From Hymenopellis radicata (lineage: Eukaryota; Basidiomycota; Agaricomycetes; Agaricales; Physalacriaceae), in assembly GCA_015501595.1 (NCBI GenBank), contig JADNRX010000141.1:1-64000 (forward strand): a DNA stretch of 64,000 nt, in the 5' to 3' direction. The notes beneath the pieces are model-generated. The model was not told the DNA's origin. It ran no database searches and saw only the letters and a list, made by a program, of their open reading frames with translations. Shown piece after piece: positions 35,384 to 47,770 of the stretch. How positions within the stretch are numbered: position 1 is the first letter of the stretch; every line of letters begins with the position of its first letter. A program made the position numbers and the translations under genes.

Positions 35384-35976
35384 GGCGGATCGACCGTGTT
35401 TCACGGCACGAATATGTAGTTTATGTCAGACCATTTCGTGCACAGCGTCCGTGAGAGGCTTCACGCTATAATAGTCCCCTATTCACACCGCGGCTGGCAA
35501 GACGAACACGGGCCGGCCCATAAGCGGTATATTGTTCTCAGAACTGTCAGGCATTGAATGCATTAGCGGTCTTTCCAGTGGCTTCCTCATTGATGGTTCA
35601 CACCGCGAGGAGCCTAAGCCAATGCGCAGCAGAACTTTTGTCGACTATGAGGAATCCACTGATCAGGAAATGATAGTATTCCGTGGGAGAACGCTTACCA
35701 GTAATGGGCCACAAACATATGATGGCATTGGTTGAGCCGAACCTCCAAACGATCACGTGAGTCGAAATTCAAACAAATGTGGCGGAGTTATCACGACACT
35801 TCAAGCCAAATTACCAGCAATCCATCCCACAAGTCAAAAGCGTAGGCTTTCATTAAACCAACCTAGGTCGATCTACTGTAAGTATATCTAAAGAAAGTAT
35901 CGTTAAACGGACGTCGTAACAAGTTGGCTTTTTTCTAGTAAAAGCGCAACGCAAATTCTAGTCTTATAGTCTTAGT
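35384..35976. other. Intergenic; nothing recognised
   Basis: Upstream region of the b561-like gene and 3' flank of the desaturase gene. Confidence 0.45.
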
Positions 35977-37743
35977 CTATTTTTCACCCATCATCTCGAT
36001 ACCCGAGTCGCTGGCACTCGCGTCGTTGAAGACAGGGCGCATCGGTGCGAGCCCGTAGCCGTTCTTGAAAAACACGACATCGCCTTCGTCTTCGATGAAC
36101 TATACGGATGTTAGCAGGATCTCAACGAGGGGACAAGCACATACCTTGCATTCCCTGTAAACGCGGTACATCTCCGCCCACCCAACGGCACCGCCGTCCA
36201 GATGCTTCATGCCACCGCAATCAGAGTCTTCTTCAACGCAGCACTCGCTTCCCATCTACATTCACAGTCTAGTCGTCAGCCACCACATTCACGGCCCACG
36301 GAACACATCGACACTTACGCGTGATAATGCGGAATCTTGCTCGACACATGGTGCAGAATGTGCGTCTCCGAGATACCATGCGTAGAGTGCGCGCCAATCC
36401 ATCCCATAACGCTGCCCAAATCGCCCAGTAACGACCGGTCCACGGTGCACAGCGCGCCACGGGGGAACGTGAATTCGGGGGCGCGGTAGTGAGGGAGGAA
36501 AGGGTCGGTGTGTTGCAGGAATGTGATAAGGATGAGCCAGTGGTTGACCCTAGAAAGTTGCAAGTCAATCAGAGGGTCGACGAGGTCGCGTCATACACTT
36601 ACCAGAGGTAGGGAGCAAGATACACGCGGAAGACGGTGACAAAGTCCCAAGTGTAGATCGACGCGATGATAGCACCGAGCCATAGAGCGCAACCGATGTC
36701 GGAGAGGATGATCTGACGGAACTGGTGCGGCGCGAAGATGACCGCGTTGGGGTTGAAGTCTGGTAAAAAAAAAAAAAAAAAAAAGTAGCATGAGAAAGGA
36801 AAGGAAAATCATGATAATAACGTACGATTGGTCCACTTGGGGTAGCGGCGTTGTCCAGCCGAATTGAACAAGAGATACAATGGCCACCCAAGGAGCTGAA
36901 TATCACATGAACAAGGAAGATCAAGACGAGGAGAGGGGACACGTACGAGGTAACTCGCGACGCCCCAAGCATTCGCAAGCGGCGACTCGCCAACAGCCTC
37001 CCACAGTTCCTTCTTCACCTCATCGGACACCCTCGAGCCAAGCAAGTCCTCATCACGCGAGGCATCAATCGGCTTCAACCCAACCTCCGAACGCGTCGGT
37101 GGCACGTACACCTGCTCCAACGAAACATGCCCCGTCGACGCGTGATGCTTCCCATGGCTAATCCTCCAAGAATGGTACGGGACCCCTAGTCTGCCGTAAC
37201 GTCAGCTTTATTTTCGCCCCTCATGAAAAAAACATATCACGTACGCGGAATGCAGCACCCATCCGACGGTGTTGTTCAGCGCCTTGGACTCGGAGAACGC
37301 CTGGTGCCCGCACTCGTGCGCGACGATCCACAGCCCCGTCCCAAAGAGCCCCACCCAGAAACTGTACAGCGCCCACAGCGAGACGCGTGCGGCGGTGTAC
37401 AGCGCGGGGTGCGGCAGGTCGATGGCGGAGGGGTCGATGTACGTGTCCGCAAAGGTCGTCGCCTTGTAGGCGCACCCAATCACGAAAAAGTCCCAGAACC
37501 TGGCGAAGAGTAAGCATTGCCAGTTTTCGCCACAACGAGCGGGTTCTATTACATGTACGAAGACGATCGGAGGGCCGACCGCTTGAAGCAGTGCGCGCTG
37601 TGGGGGACAACGGTTAGTTTTCTGAGGACTCCTCGAGCAGGAGCAACAACTCACGGTATGGAGCTGAGGAGGTCCTTGACGGTAAAGTCGGGCACAAGGA
37701 AAGTCTCCTGCTCTACTACGGTAACAGCTGGGTCGGGCGTCAT
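35977..37743 (-). CDS. Delta-12 (oleate) fatty acid desaturase, apparent frameshift near 3' end
   Basis: Nine exons: 37743-37655, 37597-37553, 37499-37245, 37190-36947, 36895-36826, 36759-36603, 36549-36319, 36255-36145, 36099-35977. An ER membrane di-iron enzyme that adds a double bond to oleate. The three His boxes are clear: HECGHQAF, HGKHHASTGH (with SWRISHGKHH) and HILHHVSSKIPHYHA. The N-terminus has the family's SIPAHCFKRSALRSSSYM. In exon 8 the frame WEASAALKKTLIAVA runs into a stop, while KHLDGGAVGWAEMYRVYREC continues one frame over. Exon 8 is one base short for its phases. Without repair, about 57 C-terminal residues (after the last His box) would be lost. It could be a real lesion or a sequence error. 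Confidence 0.9.
36765..36784 (+). repeat. Homopolymer run of 20 A in a desaturase intron
   Basis: An uninterrupted A run (poly-T on the coding strand) directly upstream of the acceptor of the intron before exon 6. It acts as an extreme polypyrimidine tract and is a likely site of length variation or sequencing error. Confidence 0.9.
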
Positions 37744-38224
37744 GACGGGCAAGGCTTCAGAAACGACGGTCGTCGTCGTCGTGAAGGTAAAAGAAAGGGT
37801 GTGGTTCGCTCTCGCCCCTCCCAAGAAATATCAAAGAAATATAGCCCCTTTTTGCTGCAAAAAACGTGGCACGATCGCGTGTCACCTTGATACGGACCGA
37901 CGGTCGCAAGACGGTCGAGAAGTTGGGAATGCGACTCCTCACGACCAATTTGGAGTCAGTTGTCAGTGGAGATTGAGTGAAGACGCGTTTGAGGCTCAGA
38001 TCCTACACGACACCGCCCGAAACCTTGGTTAAATCGCGTGAAAATCGCGATAGTCGTCTAGACGCGTAATAAGCAGGCGACCGCGAGATTAGCCTTGATT
38101 GACGGCATCAGCTCTATCACTGATGTCACATATATAAACAAATCATGCAAGTTGCTAGTAGAGTAAGACTTCTTGTACATAACATATAGACAAATAAAGC
38201 TTTCCTGGCTTGGTATCATTGACA
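37744..38224. other. Desaturase 5' region
   Basis: Between the desaturase start and the kinesin stop, both on the minus strand. It contains a GTCGTCGTCGTC run just upstream of the desaturase ATG. No gene seen. Confidence 0.45.
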
Positions 38225-41012
38225 CTACGCCTCCGTTGGTATATCGAGCACACCCGTCTTGGTCGGAGCCGCTGGGACATACTCCTCGTCATCGCTATCA
38301 AGCGCGACAGCCTTCTTCGCCTTCCGCAGACGTTTGGCAGGTGCGCCGACATCCATCGGCTCTTCCCGCGTCCGCTTGGAACCAGACCCAGTCTCAAAGT
38401 TCGTCAGCTCGCCCAGCGCATCCGCAACCTCATCCACATCCATCTGCTCCTCCTCCTCCTCTTCCTCCTGAACCGGCCTCGTCTTCTTTGTCCTCTTCTT
38501 CTTCTTTCCGCGCTTCGGCGAATGAAGCGCAGGATACGACTTGGAGTTTTCGAGGGCCCATTCAATATCCAGAATCCTAAAGTCCCAAAGGAAAACGCAC
38601 CAAAGGGACAGACGCAAACCGTCAGCTACGGGGCTTTCCAGAAGAGGATAGCGTGTATAAGAACACATGGACAACGAAAAGTATCCACCTTTCTTTGAGT
38701 TTCTGATTATCGGGCACGTAACCTTCAGCTCTGCGATACAACTCCAATGCCGCCTTGAGATCACCCCTGCAGTTACACACCATATGAGGCCGCTGTGATG
38801 CCGTAGAATTGAAGCAACGCACTGATCAGAATGTGCGCGTGCTAGCGCAACATAAGCCCGTCCAGTCTTCTTCCTAGCGGCGGGCGACAGCGTTTCGGCA
38901 AGGGCCATCTCTCCTTTACCACTCTCGCTGTTGAATTGGACAACGTAAGATGAGTATACTTGATCAAATGAGGAAAGTACAAACAATTTCTTCTCCAGCT
39001 CCTTTAGGCGGGCGTGCAATTCATTATCTAGGTCCTTATGTTTCTTCAGAAGAGGTGTTAAGATACCCGGAGGTAAGGAATGCGCCTCCTTCTTGGGGCT
39101 CTTCGACTTGTGGCGACCGGATCCTGGCGACATTGCTGCTTTCTCCAATCTCTCCTTCTCTTTCTCTTCAAGTCGCCTAGCGACCTCAGCTTCGACGGCT
39201 TTCGCAATCTGCGCAATGGTTGTAAGAACCTCAAGCAAATCGACAGAAGTAGAAGCCATACTCGTTCATCGATCTCCTTCTCCGTCAAGCCCGGAGGTGC
39301 CAGACTACCCGAGCGATCCTGATCCGTCAGTATGGAGTCCCGCGATTGAGAACCGGAAGCAACAGGTTGATATTGCGCAACACCCAAGTTGGAGGGTCGA
39401 GGTTTGGGCAATAAGGAAGTCCGCGATCGTGGTACATGCTTTCCGGTCTTCAAAGCTTGAACAGCCGGTAAAATGGCAGGCTTGAGTGGTGCGACCTGCG
39501 GGGCAAGAGCCGCAAAATGCGGCTTTGGAGGTGGTCTCGTGTCTGGAGATCATGTTGGCGTCGCGCACTACTTTAGAAGAAACGATGAACATTTACCCCG
39601 TTCGTTGATAACAGGCTTGTTCTCTACATCTTTTGCGCTCGTTGCAAAGCTACATTGATGCGGGTTAGTCACATGGATGAAAACAATGCGGAAACCCACT
39701 TCAATGTATTGAGCGTATCTTTCCTGAACTTGGTTCCAGGCGCGATGTTGCATATTAACAGACCTACAGAAGAACCACCGAGGGCGTCTTGCAAGATACG
39801 GGTCAGTTTGGAGTTCCGATACGGTATCCTCTGCTTTCCGGCGTTAAGATCTCGTACAACCTGACCCAGAACACTTAGTGATTTATTTATGGCCGACGAC
39901 TCCGCCATTCTAGAGGGATCGTTGCCTGTCAACTATGATGATGCATTTCAGTACCAAAGAAGCGGAGACAAGTATAAAAACACTAACCTTATTGTTCTCG
40001 GAACCAGCCAAGTCGACGAGATTCATCTTGCCGGTGATGGCTGTCCAAGGCATCGTCAGTATGAGCAGAAGACAACTAACAATTACGACTTGCTTCGGTC
40101 ACCATCTGTCATGGTAACCTCTATAGTGAGGACTGCGTGCGAACGAGAAGAAGCATGATTCAATTTAGTCGCTCCGACCGAGCGATTGTTTGTTGCTCGC
40201 CTAATCAAGTGTAAGCTGACTTTGAAATGACGGTGAGCACGGGCTTACGCATAGATGGTGTCGAACTCCTGAACAGATGACAAGGGGCAGGTAGAGAGGT
40301 TGGCGACAAAGACCATTCCCGCGTGATTCTCTCGGACTGGCAGTTTGGGAGCCTACGCAGAATGGAGATATCAGTACGGCGCAGGGATGTCTCCGGGATA
40401 AACATACGTTCTCGCGAGTAACTAAAAGGTCATAAACATCGTCCTTGTATATTTCCATATATGAAACGGACAATTGGATATCATCTCGATTCATTTGGGC
40501 CTTGCGTTCAAATAAGGACTAGGCAGGTATCAGACTCAAACAGGAGAAAGGTAACGATGACACGCACTCTGACAACACGGGGAATGACACCTGGCTGTGA
40601 CTTTGTGCCCTGCATCGTATGTGTTTTGCCCGAGGAGGTAACGCCATATGCAAAGATGGTGACAGTCTACGCATCATCAGCACTGGAGACACCGCATCTC
40701 TTTCAACACTCACCATGCCACTATACACAGTGTCCACCAACGGTTCAACATCATTCTTATATATCTCTTCCTGGGCTGAGGCCTGACCATAACAGCTCGA
40801 AAACCTGCGTAAATGACGGTTAAAAGTTCTGCAATGTTATACGAGGAATGAGCTGACTTGAACTTGAATGTTTCCGCCGGGTTGGCGGGGTTGGGTACGG
40901 CGACATAGCTCTCTCCTGACGAGTGGCAGACTTGGACGCCGTCGTCGTCAATCTCGCCATCAATGCGAGGCCGTAGACGAGCTGCTATCCTGATGCGCTG
41001 GCCGTCGCTCAT
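38225..41012 (-). CDS. Kinesin-10 (KIF22/Kid-like) motor protein
   Basis: A minus-strand gene of about 14 exons; the first are 41012-40858, 40804-40714 and 40666-40568. The N-terminal motor starts RIRIAARLRPRIDGE and holds the ATP loop AYGVTSSGKTHTMQG, switch I NHASSRSHAVLTIEV, switch II NLVDLAGSENN, and the microtubule-binding end AINKSLSVLGQVVRDL and YRNSKLTRILQDALGG. After the neck (NTLNFATSAKDVENKP) come a Pro-rich linker, a coil (EAEVARRLEEKEKERLEK), a conserved ILTPLLKKHKDLDNELHARL segment, a TPR-like hairpin (GDLKAALELYRRAEGYVPDN) and a Lys-rich then Glu-rich tail. One intron (40041-40093) keeps frame only as GC-AG. Kinesin-10 motors push chromosome arms toward the spindle equator. Confidence 0.85.
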
Positions 41013-41644
41013 CGAGGCGGAGGGGCGGCAGAGGTGGTGGTCGAAATCAACAGTTCCGCCCTGAGACTTGCCTTATTCGGTCCACGCGTTCTGATCACGT
41101 GGCTCCATGTTCTTTAACTCCCACGAAAAGGTTAAATAGGTACTGTTGCTTTCCTATATCCTCTCAACTGTTCAATTTTCATCCACCCAGACTCTCCTCA
41201 TGCTACCTTCGGCATCTGAATTCAGCTTTCACCAGTTTTCTAGTACTCACTCTAGCACTCACTGGCAAGAATTCAATCCCCCTTGGAATGATTGCCCTCT
41301 TACCTCTCAAGATATCTATTTTCGTACGCTCGTGTGCGGTGCAGTCCTGGACTTGTATACACGTCAAAGTATCGCAGCTGTTATATCTCGCTGAGGCGCC
41401 TCATAACTTGGTCTCTCGTTGTACAATCCCTTGGAAGGTAGAGTGAAACTAGGCGCCTCCCAATGACAAGGGATACCACCGAGGCGAGAAGGGAAACATA
41501 CTTTGCTGTCCTCGGCACCAAGATATACTGGCTCCATCCTCGGCCAGATGCATATCAAAGTATTCTCTGCGCTCGTCATTTGACCTCCCAGGCCTCCTAC
41601 TAAGCTGGGTTCTCTAATTCTCACACCCCCACTCTCTTACCATC
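41013..41644. other. Divergent promoter region between kinesin and SDR-2
   Basis: 632 bases between two divergent starts. Pyrimidine-rich tracts occur near both ends; no frame with a motif is seen. Confidence 0.45.
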
Positions 41645-42706
41645 ATGTCCTCAGGCGGTGTCCCAGCTGCACTGTCCAACGTCCCGCCCTCTCGGTCTGC
41701 TCTCGACCTCTTCTCATTGACCAACCGCGTCGCCATGATCACTGGCGGCCACCGCGGTATCGGTCTCGAAATAGCTTTGGCCTTCGCCGAAGCGGGCGCT
41801 ATCGTCTACTGCATCGACCTCCCGGACACGCCCGACGGCAACTGGCTCAAGGTTCAGAAATTCGCTGGGGATCTGCCCGGTGAGCCCAAGGGCCGTCTCG
41901 AGTACGCCTCTGCGGATGTTACAAACCAGAAGACCATCTGGGCGGTGGCACAGGATATCGGCAATAAGGAGGGCCGTCTCGATATATGCGTGTGTAGTGC
42001 GGGGATTCTGCGGCACGCTGACTGCTTGGAGTATCCGGCGGAGGAGTTTCAAGAGGCAAGACTCCGAACTTGGGAGTTCAAAGTGCGCACGGACGCTGAC
42101 CACAGAAAGTTTAGCTCATGAGAGTGAATGTCGATGGCGTCCTCTTCTCCGCTCAGGCTGCAGGTCGACAAATGAAACACTTCAACTCGCCGGGGAGCAT
42201 AATACTCATCGCAAGTATGAGCGGAACTATTACCAATCCCGTACGTCGACGCGCTCTGTCGGGACTAAAATTAACGGAATACAGCACCAACCATGGGTCG
42301 CGTACAACACCAGTAAATCCGCCGTCCTGCAGATGGCGCGCTCAATGGCCTGCGAACTTGGACCAGCGAAGATTCGCGTCAACACCATCAGCCCAGGCTA
42401 CATTTACACCGAGTCCGTCAACTCAAGTTCCCATATATCAACTGACAGAAATCTTACTGACAGTATGACGCGCGCGTTCCTTGAGCCTCAGCCGGAGCTT
42501 ATGAAGCTATGGCAAGCTCAGAATCCTCTGGGCCGTCTTGGGGCCCCCGGCGAGCTTCGTGGCGTTGCCTTGTGGCTCGCTAGTGATGCATCAAGCTTCT
42601 GTACTGGCAGCGAGTAAGTCCTCGTAAATGCCGGTGTAGATACCCACTCATGTTGACATCCTACTTATACAGTATTATTGTCGATGGTGGGCAGACTGCG
42701 TGGTAG
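41645..42706 (+). CDS. Short-chain dehydrogenase/reductase, SDR-2
   Basis: Five exons: 41645-42055, 42115-42240, 42285-42412, 42464-42613, 42673-42706 (282 residues). Motifs: cofactor loop TGGHRGIG, ICVCSAGILR, the serine in SIILIASMSG, active-site YNTSK, RVNTISPGYIYT and IIVDGGQTAW. Exons 2-5 have the same lengths as in SDR-1 (126, 128, 150, 34 bases), so the two share all four intron positions. Intron 1 starts GCAAGA, a GC-AG intron, where SDR-1 has a GT donor. Intron 3 has a weak GTCCGT donor. Enzyme class is sure; substrate is unknown. It lies 28 kb from SDR-1 in opposite orientation. Confidence 0.92.
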
Positions 42707-45700
42707 AAGTATTGAATACCAAGAAGTAAAAATCAACCTGTATTCATTTGTCTGTATGCTTCGGACGTTCGACTTCGAGTTGTATCCTTGGGCGATCCCG
42801 CTGTTGGCAGTTTCGAATACCTATCGAAAGAGTATCAGTTGCCAACATGCATACATTTATCGAGCTTCCTGGACGGGTCACGGAGTGTTTTAACCGAACG
42901 TTTATTTCAGGAACTGTGCTTGAAGCTTGAAGAACAGTGATCAAGATCGGAAACAAGAACATAGAACGACATCGAGCGCACATTCCGCGTGTACGGCCCG
43001 CGACGGGCTTCAACCCGCGTCCGTTCAAGATTGTCGGGGGTGGAGAATTGCTGTTGAAGGTCCAGAGTAGAACGTCTCGGGGGAGAGCTTTGAAAGAGAA
43101 ACAATGATGACAATAGCTGATGCATCTAGTCCCCGTATTATGATGCGTCCAGTGCATGTTTCATACTTTCTGCGAAGCGAGGCATGAAATACTCGAGTTC
43201 AAAGCGAACCCATCCGATTAAGAGGAGCTTATGCGAAGCGAGGGCCGAGCAGAAAGAAAGAAAGATAACCAGAAGTGCCTGCAGTAAAGCAATCCGGACC
43301 CGACAAGAACGAGCATTCAATTCCAGAAGAGTCCTTCCCGCAAAAGCAGCCTTGATTACCTGCCGATAATCCCATAAGCTGGTGAAGAGATACGGATTCA
43401 CCCTTTGTACGCACAAAAGAGTGTTGGTGAGCAGAAGACAGTCCAGTCAACTTTGTGTGCTGTACGTGGCTATGAAAATGGAAAAATGAGTACGGCTATT
43501 GACTCTAAAATTTACAACGATCTTACCGCCCGTCGCGAACGTAGGCATAGTCGTAATAGATAGTCCACGTCCTCCAAACCACGACAGCAGAACTGCATGT
43601 CTAGGGTAAGAAAAGTTCGATCATGTACTATGCAGGAATAAAAACTCACAGCGGTACGCCGCAGAATCATGCATGGTATAGGGAAAGCCATGCGAACTCC
43701 GCCGCGAGCTCCATAGCAGGAAACCGGACAGTAAAGAACATCGTATGGAGATAAACGTGCACTGTTGATATAACGAGCATGAGAGCGCAGCGAGGGTCTG
43801 AGTTGCGTAGGCCACTGTGCCTTGAGTAGCTGACCAGCCTTCACATGAGTAGAACGAGCCTGGAGATGAGCATGGTTATTGCAGTGATACCTGTAGTGTT
43901 GTGTGCGAGTTAGGGTCCCATAGAGCACAGATAGATCGAGAAATGCACCATAAGCCCCACCCTCGACGCTAACCTGGATGACTGATCAAACCGCGTCGTC
44001 CTAGTTGGTATTATTAGGTTCGGTAGTCCACGGACTGTTGAGAGCGTGTGCAGTGTTCTTGGAAAGAGCATTCGGGTGTCCGACAGTTTCGTAGACGTAT
44101 ACTGTCAATTTACGGCAATAAACGCGAATCGATGCCCGTTTCTGAGCTGACTTTGACCTGTAGTTCATTATCTTCATTGTGGATCACAAAAGCGCGAAGA
44201 AACCTCTGAGATAGACCTGCATTAGCGAAGAATCGCTGAGGAACCAGCGACATCATGCGGCAGAGGCGCGCTGTGCCGCCAATCATGTTGGGTAATCGGC
44301 TTAGGTGCGGGATCTAACACTGACAGTTAGTATGTTAGAGAATAGACAGAGCAAACCGTACTTTGCTGCATGAATTCAGGTCTCCTTAGATGAATATCAA
44401 TGGTGCAGTCTGTGAATGACAACCAAAGCTCTCGGCGGCCTGCAGCTGAACAGTTCATGATCTCCAGGCCTGATGTGATGCGTAAAATGTGCAGGGGCAG
44501 GAGAGATGTAATGGAGACCACTGTTAGGTCTCGAAGGAAAATTGGTTGTGCTGAGTTCAAAGCCGAGCAATGGCATGGCAGTGGGAAACAAGACGCGTCC
44601 TGATCACGTGCGACGGCGTGTTTTTTACAAGTAGCTAGCGTCTGGCGTTGATGCTCTCTATTCGCGACGCTTGACCCCAGTGACTACTTATCTGACTCTG
44701 ACACTCTGCTCCCTATCTGCACACTGGTATGCCTACTCTCCAGACGCTGGGACTGAGATGCTGCGCGGTCATTTTTCCAATCTCTTTCGCCATCGTTTGA
44801 CGAGCAAATAGACATCAGCGGCTCGCTCGATCCACATGGGGTCCACGAGGTGGACGCCGAAAATGTTGTCAGCGACAGGAACTGACAGCAACCTCTTCAA
44901 GACCTTTCCCAATGGCTTGAAATGACACGTGGGAGTCTTCCTTGAGTGCTAACCTAGTACGCCGTTTTTGTATCCCCTTTGTCTTACGCCAGCACGTACC
45001 TTCTTAATCACGACGTCAAACGTCTCTTCGCCACCCGGTGTTGACGACTATAGGAGCTCTCTCGCCACTAGCGGCGCCATTCCAACTAGCCGCCGCTCCA
45101 TCAGAAGGTCTCTTGATCGTATAAAATAGAGAAGTAGAGGAAAAGGTCGAGCGCCTCTTGCCTTGTCGTGGGACAACCCGGACTCGGTGAATTTTCGACA
45201 CATACTTCCCTGTTAAACTTGGCTAATGATATTTTGATAGGCAAAAGCGTCTGGTTATTGTTTTTCTCCTCAAGAAGCTGCTGTGCGACTCTCAGCCTGT
45301 CCTGCTCCCCGTCAACGATGAATACGACCTGTTCTTTTGCACAAGCGGGGCACGCAAGCCACTTCTTGTCACTGCAATATCCGCCTTTTTGGCACCATTC
45401 GTTGATTCGGGCGATGCACGCTCCGTCAGCGTGCCTCTTCACATCCGGAAAACTAGGGTCTCTATCATTGTACAGGTTTGTTTACGACGGAAAGAACATC
45501 TGCATTTCTGCATTGGCTTCGCTCTCTACCGCCTATTTCATGCGCCTCCATCTCTGAAGGAATACACAGCGCTAACGTTCCATAGATGGTTTACCCGATT
45601 ATTGCGATCGTTCTATCATTATGCGGATTACGGCCCATCCAGTCGACTTGCACTTCGTAAATATGGAAATCTCCAGGCGCACCCAGAAGATTGTCGTTCA

Positions 45701-47770
45701 GATCAAGTCTATGGACTATCACGAAATAGAGGTCCAACCCAAACGAGTGAGATTTCACGATACTACTCTGTGCTGTAGAGCTTGTTGTTCGTGCCAAGTC
45801 CGTGTTGTAACTCAAGTCTACGAATCAAGAGCTGAATTGGTTGGGGCCATGCCTGTGCCGGCGGCATCTGCCTTCCTTTGTTGACACCCACCACCACCCA
45901 CCATGTCTTTTCTACATTGCCTCAGGCTAATCCTGATGATTCAACGACAGTGACTGCTGACGCCAGCATCAGAGACACGAATAATGAAAGCTATTGGGCT
46001 GAAATCGCGCTGTACAAACTCCCTAGTGTCGACGACGATCTCGTGGAGCCACCTCACCCGCATTTGACTCATTTCCCACATCTGCGCTCCCACACCCATC
46101 AGGTCATATATATAGCGTACCCTAATTTGCGTGGGTGAAACTACCAAGACTTTGTTCCGCTGCGTCTCACGCTGGAATCGGGTCCTGGAGTCTTGACCTC
46201 CTCTCGAGAACTCGTCCTGCACAGATAACGCGTCGTCTCTCGATCTCAGGTTATAGAGGTTCATTCTCGTACCACTACTTTGTCTTCGCTCAAGCTTTTA
46301 CTGATATAGTCGATGGAATTGGTGAACGCGGTAAATATCATCACAGCGAAACGACAAGTATCCGAATCACATTTCTTCGCCACCCGACATAGCATATATT
46401 CACTCCCAAGGATCGCCAATGATCCATCCTGGGCTTAAAGTCGTTGTAACGTCCGAATACATTGAGTAGATGGTTTATCCTCGAATACTTACCTCTCTCG
46501 AGTCTTCTTGCCAGGTTAACTTTTGTTTATCTCTTTATGCTTGAAACGGCGCTCACTCGCGTTCCTAGTAGCTCCTTCGTTTGAACTTGGTCTCAAAACG
46601 TTGCACTGTATTCGCCTTACGAAATCTCGCACCTCGGGCATGGCCCGGTTCGTGTACGCCTTTAGTGGGCCATGGCACTCTATGCGCTCTGCCTTCGAGA
46701 CCAGGCCCCTCGGTGGATGTAAAGCATATTCAATGCAAGGCTGAGTATTTAGGCCTCCCTTTCACACCTGGGGCTTCGTGGTATGAGGTGAATTGAGTTT
46801 ACAGAAGCCAAACTGAGGCTCTGCTGCTTGACAGGAAATCCCTGATTAAGATCAGCTCCATCCATCCCTCCCAACGTTGCACAAGGATACCCCGTTGTTC
46901 TGCGACGCGATTACCTTTGGGACTCGGTGGTAAATGTACTTTCCTCTTTTGATCATGGCCCACCTGCAACTGAATGGGCATTGGGCACTTCTCTTCCCTG
47001 CTGTGCTTCGAACGATGGGCAGGTACATGTGCTTAGTAATCCGGATACTGGCCCTTCCCGCGGAAGCAAAAGCCCCCCAAGGTCCTCGAGACAGTTGTTC
47101 TTTTGACGGGGACGGGGTTCACTTCGCAAGCCGGATTCTAGAGGAGGAGAGATAGCGATATCGCATTACGAGCTTCTGTCTATGGGAGATGTTCCGCGGT
47201 GAGACGTCTGGCCCGCGACACTATGGGAGTCCTAGTCATCTGAGAATCTTCAGAGAAAACATAATAAGGTTAAGGTGACTTGCGAACCACATCTCATGAT
47301 CTCTCCCATCAGATTCCGACCCTTGTCAGACCCTACCCAAGGACCGGGTTCGCAATTTCTTATTCCAAATAGCAAAATCAGAGGTGACGACATCGGTAAT
47401 AACCACGAGCAGTCAACGGAGTGAAGACGCGTCTTTAGAAAGCGAGAATGGTCATTGAACGTCAGAAGGCAAGAGGCGCTGTTCTCCGACGCCTTCGAAT
47501 GCTGTTCGCACATTGTGAGAGGCGGATTCGCTACGTATCAAGAGCGTTTTCCTCCGTCTTCTAATTTCCGTTTACACCGAGATCGAGATCTTCCCGCCAT
47601 GTGCGTGTCCGAAATAGGTACCGGTGTGGTAAGTTGACGTGGGAGAAAGGTACTTTGTAACTGATCCACCCATTTTGATTTCCCATCTTTCTCCCTCTTG
47701 CTTCCCGACCACCAACAGCACCCTCCCCTCTTGTCCTCCCAGGTCCTCCGTCACCCGAGATTCCGTTTTC
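42707..47770. other. Gene-poor 5 kb; only weak coding traces
   Basis: I found no gene I can support in this long stretch. Traces worth noting on the minus strand: 43138-43416 with hydrophobic ALLQALLVIFLSFCSALAS; 43700-43830 with another frame giving LMLVISTVHVYLHTMFFTV, so a decayed membrane protein is possible; and 45101-45442 with a Cys-rich stretch (CQKGGYCSDKKWLACPACAK) that faintly resembles a RING end. Plus-strand frames at 45878-46138 and 46523-46744 lack motifs. The last 150 bases are the pyrimidine-rich TUP1 promoter. Confidence 0.35.

Noticed and set aside
37269..37610. Several long frames overlapping the desaturase His-box exons
   Set aside because: They are GC-rich shadows of the desaturase; only the minus frame carries HECGHQAF.
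38225..39259. A separate gene starting MASTSVDLLEVL
   Set aside because: The start lies inside an intron of the kinesin gene; splicing GTATGG to GCGCAG joins EKEIDER to IAKAVEAE in frame.
45101..45442. A RING-finger protein
   Set aside because: Only the last Cys pairs are suggestive; the first metal-binding half and a start are missing.
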